A DNA stretch of 64,000 bases from Adiantum capillus-veneris (taxonomy: Eukaryota > Streptophyta > Polypodiopsida > Polypodiales > Pteridaceae): positions 7,287,997 to 7,351,996 of the forward strand of contig CM043964.1 of the NCBI GenBank assembly GCA_014529385.2, read 5' to 3'. Below, piece by piece: positions 57,770 through 64,000 of the stretch. A model generated the notes under the pieces. The model made no database searches, had not been told where the DNA came from, and saw nothing but the letters and a program-made list of their open reading frames with translations. The first letter of the stretch is position 1; each line of letters starts with the position of its first letter. The position numbers were made by a program, and so were the translations under genes.

Positions 57770-60700
57770 GTGAATACAAGTTCCACCACTTGTTCAAGCT
57801 AGATCTAAGCAAGTATACATAGTGATCATTTAAGCTAGTAAACTAAGGGAAGGGAGAAGTAAGGTCCACCACTTGTCCAAGCTCAGCTCTAGACAACATG
57901 GAGAGATTGGAGGTCTACTAATTGTCTAATATAGGCTAACTATATTGAAACATAGAGAGAAGCAAAGGTCCACCACTTGTCCAATCTAGGGTCCATTGAA
58001 ACATGGAGAGAAGGATGCTCCACCATTTGTCCAAAATAGGCTCCATTGAAACATGAAGAGAAGCAAGATGCACCATGTCTTTGAGATGCTAGGCTCCATT
58101 GAAATACCTTAAACCCATGATATTTTGTATATGTGGGGTTTAAATTCAAGGTCCACCACTTGTCCAACCTATTATCCCTAGTAGCATGAGTGGTTTGGTC
58201 TCAAGATTCACCACTTTTCCACTCTATGTCATTATATTAAGAAGATCTGGGTGTTAAGGTCCACCACTTGTCCAACCTATAAGGCTATATCTTAAATGGT
58301 ATTATTTACCACCACTTGGAATGCACATGATGGGTTTTACATAGGGGTATGGTTCCAAGGTCCACCACTTGTCCAAGCTAACTCTATTGAAACATAGAGA
58401 GAATCAAAGGTCCACCACTTGTCCAAGCTAGGCTCCATTGAAACATGGAGAGAAGGATGCTCCACCATTTGTCCAAGCCAGGTTTGATTGAAACATGAAG
58501 AGAAGCAAGCTGCACCATGTCTCCAAAATGCTAGGCTCCATTGAAATATCTTAAACCCATGATATTTCGTACATGGGGGGTTTACATTCAAGGTCCACCA
58601 CTTGTCCAACCTATTATCACTAGTAGCATGAGTGGTTTGATGTCAAGATTCACCACTTTTCTACTCTATGTCATTATATTAAGAAGATCTGGGTGTTAAG
58701 GTCCACCACTTGTCCAACCTATAAGGCTATATCTTAAAGGGTATTCTTTCTCACCACTTGGAATGACCATGATAGGTTTTACATGGGGGTTTGGTTCCAA
58801 GTTCCACCACTTGTCCAAGCTAACTCTATTGAAACATAGAGAGAAGCAAAGGTCCACCACTTGTCTAAGCTAGGGTCCATTGAAACATGGAGAGAAGGAT
58901 GCTCCACCATTTGTCCAAGATAGGCTCCATTGAAACATGAAGAGAAGCAAGCTGCACCATGTCTCCAAGATGCTAAGATCCATTGAAATACCTTAAACCC
59001 ATGATATTTTGTACATGGGGAGTTTACATTCAAGGTCCACCACTTGTCCAACCTATTATCTCTAGTAGCATGAGTGGTTTGGTCTCAAGATTCACCACTT
59101 TTCCACTCTATGTCATTACGTTAAGAAGATCTGGGTGTTAAGGTCGACCACTTGTCCAACCTATAAGGGTATATCTTAAAGGGTATTCTTTCTCACCACT
59201 TGAAATGTCCATGATATGTTTTACATGGGGGTTTGGCTCCAAGGTCCACCACTTGTCCAAGCTAACTCTATTGAAACATAGAGAGAAACAAAGGTCCACC
59301 ACTTGTCCAAGCTAGGCTCCATTGAAACATGGAGAGAAGGATCCTCTACCATTTGTCGAAGCTAACTCTATTGAAACATGGGGGTTTTACATTCAAGGTC
59401 CACCACTTGTCCAACCTATTAACGCTAGTAGCATGAGTGGTTTGGTCTCAAGATTCACCACTTTTTCACTCTATGTCATTATATAAGAATATTTGGGTGT
59501 TAAGGTCCACCACTTGTCCAACCTATAAGGCTATATCTTAAGGGTTATTCTTTCTCACCACTTGGAGTGACCAGCATAGGTTTTACATGGGGGTTTTGTT
59601 TCAAGGTCCACCACTTGTCCAAGCTAACTCTATTGAAACATAGAGAGAATCAAAGGTCCACCACTTGTCCAAGCTAGGGTCCATTGAAACATGGAGAGAA
59701 GGATGCTCCACCATTTGTCCAAGATACGCTCCATTGAAACATGAAGAGAAGCAAGCTACACCATGTCTCCAAGATGCTAGGCTCCATTGAAATACCTCAA
59801 ACCCATGATATTTTGTACATGGGGGGTTTACATTCAAGGTCCACCACTTGTCCAACCTATTATCTCTAGTAGCATGAGTGGTTTGGTCTCAAGATTCACC
59901 ATTTTTCCACTCTATGTCATTCTATTAAGAATATATGGGTGCTAAGGTCCACCACTTGTCCAACCTATAAGGCTATATCTTAAACTTTATTCTTTCTCAC
60001 CACTTGGAGTTACCAAGATAGGTTTTACATGGGAGTTTGGTTCCAAGGCCCACCACTTGTCCAAGCTAACTCTATTGAAACATAGAGAGAAGCAAAGGTC
60101 CACCACTTGTCCAAGCTAGGCTCCATTGAAACATGGAGAGAAGGATGCTCCACCATTTGTCCAAGATAGGCTCCATTGAAACATGAAGGGAAGCAATCTG
60201 CACCATGTCTCCAAGATGCTAGGATCCATTGAAATACCTTAAACCCACGATATTGTTTACATGTGGGGTTTAACGTCAAGGTCAGTCACTTTTCCAAGCT
60301 ATTATCCCTAGTAGCATGAGTGGTTGGTCTCAAGATTTACCACTTTTCCACTCTATGTCGTTATATTATGAAGATCTAGGTTTAAGGTCGACCACTTGTC
60401 CAACCTATAAGGCTAGATCTTAAAGGGTATTATTTCTCACCACTTGGAATGACCATGATATGTTTTACATGGGGGTTTGGTTTCAAGGTCCACCACTTGT
60501 CCAAGCTAACTCTATGGAAACATAGAGAGAAGCAAAGGTCCACCACTTGTCCAAGCTAGGCTCCACTGAGACATTTAGAGAAGGATGATCCCCCATTGGT
60601 GGAAGATAGGCTTCATTGAAACATGAAAAGAAGCAAGTTGCACCATGTCTCCAAGATTCTAGGATCCATTGAAATACCTTAAACCCACGATATTGTTTAC

Positions 60701-63700
60701 ATGTGGGGTTTAACGTCAAGGTCAGTCACTTTTCCAAGCTATTATCCCTAGTAGCATGAGTGGTTTGGTCTCAAGATTCACCACTTTTCCACTCTATGTC
60801 ATTATATAAAGAAGATCTAGGTGTTAAGGTCGACCACTTGTCCAACCTATAAGCGTATATCTTAAAGGGTATTCTTTCTCACCACTTGAAATGTCCATGA
60901 TATGTTTTACATAGGGGTTTGGTTCCAAGGTCCACCACTTATCCAAGCTAACTTTATTCTTCTCATAGAGAGAAGCAAAAGGTCCACCACTTGTCCAAGC
61001 TAGGCTCCATTGAAACATGGAGAGAAGGATGCTCCACCATTTGTCGAAGCTAACTCTATTGAAACATGGAAGGTTTACATTCAAGGTCCACCAGTTGTCC
61101 AACCTATTAGCATGAGGGGTTTGGTCTCAAGATTCACCACTTTTTCACTCTGTGTTATTATATTAAGAATATTTGGGTATTAAGGTCCACCACTTGTCCA
61201 ACCTATAAGACTATATCTTAATGGTTATTCTTTCTGACCACTTGGAGTGACCATGAAAGGTTTTACATGGGGGTTTGGTTCCAAGGTCCACCACTTGTCC
61301 AAGCTAACTCTATTGAAACATAGAGAGAAGCAAAGGTCCACCACTTGTCTAAGCTAGGGTCTATTGAAACATGGAGAGAAGGATGCTCCACCATTTGTCC
61401 AAGATAGACTCCATTGAAACATGAAGAGAAGCAAGCTGCACCATATCTCCAAGATTTTAGACTCCATCGAAATACCTTAAACCCACGTTATTTTGTACAT
61501 GGGGAGTTTACATTCAAGATCAACAATTTGTCCAACCTATTATCGCTAGTAGCATGAGTGGTTTGCTCTCAAGATTCACCACTTTTCCACTCTCTATCAT
61601 TATATTAAGAATATTTGGGTGTTAAGGTCCACCACTTGTCCAACCTATAAGACTATATCTTAATGGTTATTCTTTCTCACCCCTTGAAAGACTATATCTT
61701 AATGGTTATCCCTAGCTATTATTGCTAGTTGCGTGAGTGGTTTGGTCTCAAGATTCACCACTTTTATTAAGAATATGTGGGTGTTAAGGTCCACCACTTG
61801 TCCAACCTATAAGGCTACATCTTAAAGGTTATTCTTTCTTACTACTTGGAGTGACCATGATAGGTTTTACATGGGGGTTTGGTTCCAAGGTCCACCACTT
61901 GTCCAAGCTAACTCTATTGAAACATAGAGAGAAGCAAAGGTCCACCCCTTGTCTAAGCTAGGGTCCATTGAAACATGGAGAGAAGGATGCTCCACCATTT
62001 GTCCAAGGTAGGCTCCATTCAAACATGAGGAGAAGCAAGGTGCACCATGTCTCCAAGATGCTAAGCTCCATTGAAAAACATTAAACCCACGATATGTCGT
62101 AGATGAGGGGTTGTACATTCAAGGTCCACCACTTGTCCAAGCTATTATTGTAGTAGCCTGAGTGGTTTGGTCTCAAGAGTCACCACTTTTCCACTCTATG
62201 TCATTATATTAAGAATATGCGCGTGTTAAGGTCCACCACTTGTCCAACCTATAAGGCTACATCTTAAAGGTTATTCTTTATTACCACTTGGAGTGACCAT
62301 GATAGGTTTTACATGGGGGTTTGGTTCCAAGGTCCACCACTTGTCCAAGCTAACTCTATTGAAACATAGAGAGAAACAAAGGTCCACCACTTGTCCAAGC
62401 TAGCGTCCATTGAAACATGGAGAGAAGGATGCTCCACCATTTGTCCAAGATAGGCTCCATTGAAACAGGACGAGAAGCAAGTTGCACCATGTCTCCAAGA
62501 TGCTAGGCTCCATCGAAATACATTAAACCCACGATATTTCGTAGATGAGGGGTTTACATTCAAGGTCCACCACTTGTCCAAGCTATTATTGCTAGTAGCC
62601 TGAGTGGTTTGGTCTCAAGATTCACCACTTTTATTAAGAATATGTGGGTGTTAAGGTCCACCATTTGTCCAACCTATAAGGCTACATCTTAAAGGTTATT
62701 CTTTCTTACTACTTGGAGTGACCATGATAGGTTTTACATGAAGGTTTGGTTCCAAGGTCCACCACTTGTCCAAGCTAACTCTATTGAAACATAGAGAGAA
62801 GCAAAGGTCCACCCCTTGTCTAAGCTAGGGTCCATTGAAACATGGAGAGAAGGATGCTCCACCATTTGTCCAAGGTAGGCTCCATTCAAACATGAGGAGA
62901 AGCAAGGTGCACCATGTCTCCAAGATGCTAAGCTCCATTGAAAAACATTAAACCCACGATATGTCGTAGATGAGGGTGTACATTCAAGGTCCACCACTTG
63001 TCCAAGCTATTATTGCTAGTAGCCTGAGAGTGGTTTGGTCTCAAGAGTCACCACTTTTCCACTCTATGTCATTATATTAAGAATATGTGCGTGTTAAGGT
63101 CCACCACTTGTCCAACCTATAAGGCTACATCTTAAAGGTTATTCTTTATTACCACTTGGAGTGACCATGATAGGTTTTACATGGGGGTTTGGTTCCAAGG
63201 TCCACCACTTGTCCAAGCTAACTCTATTGAAACATAGAGAGAAACAAAGGTCCACCACTTGTCCAAGCTAGGGTCCATTGAAACATGGAGAGAAGGATGC
63301 TCCACCATTTGTCCAAGATAGGCTCCATTGAAACATGACGAGAAGCAAGCTGCACCATGTCTCCAAGATGCTAGGCTCCATCGAAATACATTAAACCCAC
63401 GATATTTCGTAGATGAGGGGTTTACATTCTAGGTCCACCACTTGTCCAAGCTATTATTGCTAGTAGCCTGAGTGGTTTGGTCTCAAGATTCACCACTTTT
63501 ATTAAGAATATGTGGGTGTTAAGGTCCACCACTTGTCCAACCTATAAGGCTACATCTTAAAGGTTATTCTTTCTTACTACTTGGAGTGACCATGATAGGT
63601 TTTACATGGGGGTTTGGTTCCAAGGTCCACCACTTGTCCAAGCTAACTCTATTGAAACATAAAGAGAAGCAAAGGTCCACCCCTTGTCTAAGCTAGGGTC

Positions 63701-64000
63701 CATTGAAACATGGAGAGAAGGATGCTCCACCATTTGTCCAAGGTAGGCTCCATTGAAACATGAGGAGAAGCAAGGTGCACCATGTCTCCAAGATGCTAGG
63801 CTCCATCGAAAAACATTAAACCCACGATATGTCGTAGATGAGGGGTTTACATTCAAGGTCCACACTTGTCCAAGCTATTATTGCTAGTAGCCTGAGTGGT
63901 TTGGTCTCAAGATTCACCACTTTTCCACTCTATGTCATTAAATTAAGAATATGCGTGTGTTAAGGTCCACCACTTGTCCAACCTATAAGGCTACATCTTA
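57770..64000 (-). repeat. Higher-order satellite array, minus orientation, runs off the window
   Basis: About fourteen higher-order units, mostly near 440 bp (some 380-460), continuing past the window end. Each unit has in order: AGCTAACTCTATTGAAACAT, AGGCTCCATTGAAACATGG, AAGATAGGCTCCATTGAAAC, CACCATGTCTCCAAGATGCT, a spacer ending TTTGTACATGGGG, and segments TTATCNCTAGTAGCATGAGT, GATTCACCACTTTTCCACTC, CCAACCTATAAGGCTA. All are built around GGTCCACCACTTGTCCAAGC. Units from about 61700 on differ by shared variants (TAGTAGCCTGAG, GTAGATGAGGGG) and alternate in a two-unit pattern, suggesting recent amplification of a dimer. A 84-92 codon frame is open in most units on the minus strand; I regard it as a by-product. 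Confidence 0.95.

Noticed and set aside
57940-63865. Series of 78-92 codon minus-strand frames (MDKWWTLNVN..) as a gene family
   Set aside because: They are phase-locked to the satellite unit, lack promoters or any known domain, and their openness is explained by recent amplification of the unit.

Overview
The window looks like repeat-dominated nuclear DNA of a land plant. Evidence: several generations of nested LTR retrotransposons, both Ty3/gypsy (one with the second RNase H domain of plant Tat elements) and Ty1/copia; CACTA transposon coding remnants; initiator-Met primer-binding sites; GT..AG introns; long microsatellites; and a complex satellite. Several lineage-restricted protein types suggest a seedless plant (fern, lycophyte or bryophyte), but this is inference and the species cannot be fixed from the sequence.

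Left part (1-25.5 kb): nested mobile elements. A palindromic CACTA-type satellite (about 421-696) and a broken CACTA tnp2 gene (1292-2537) abut a decayed minus-strand Ty3/gypsy element (gag, protease and the start of reverse transcriptase, 2746-4290, with its gag N-terminus at 14602-15113). A small minus-strand LTR element (LTRs 4291-4502 and 14334-14601) interrupts that gag. The small element is itself interrupted by a young, apparently complete Tat-like Ty3/gypsy element (5196-13912) with near-identical 1.13-kb LTRs and one open gag-pol frame. Next come a tRNA-derived SINE-like repeat, a gypsy gag fragment, and a Ty1/copia element (from 16834). A non-autonomous LTR element (19682-23646) splits the copia integrase.

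Middle (25.5-41 kb): two convergent broken genes. One is a plus-strand three-exon gene with a RING-like zinc finger. The other is a minus-strand DDE-like transposase-type gene with a VVDIAENYT / WSDG..SQFK / GHGKGEHDG signature. Introns or flanks of both are filled with one short palindromic motif. Then come a decayed LTR with primer-binding site, long CT and GA microsatellites, about 2 kb of featureless DNA, a second large block of the palindromic CACTA satellite (36187-37080), a degenerate CACTA second gene (37446-38879), a CACTA-like terminus, and a gypsy RT-RNase H fragment (39462-40904). That fragment resumes at the codon where the minus-strand gypsy stops at 2746, which suggests one CACTA-split element later rearranged by inversion. 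A run of 36 G follows.

Right part (41.6-64 kb): a higher-order satellite (about 440-bp unit built from about 50-bp subunits around GGTCCACCACTTGTCCAAGC) lies in opposite orientations on the two sides of a group of minus-strand genes. The genes are: a two-exon gene joining a ParB/DGQHR-like domain to a Rossmann/methyltransferase-like domain; a SET-domain exon that can splice in frame to it; a FCP1/NIF-type HAD gene with a SAP-like tail; and a second FCP1-type HAD gene. All four encode protein types usually linked to DNA, chromatin or CTD modification. Their reading frames are long and open while everything around them is decayed or repetitive. This is the strongest candidate for an undescribed system in the window.
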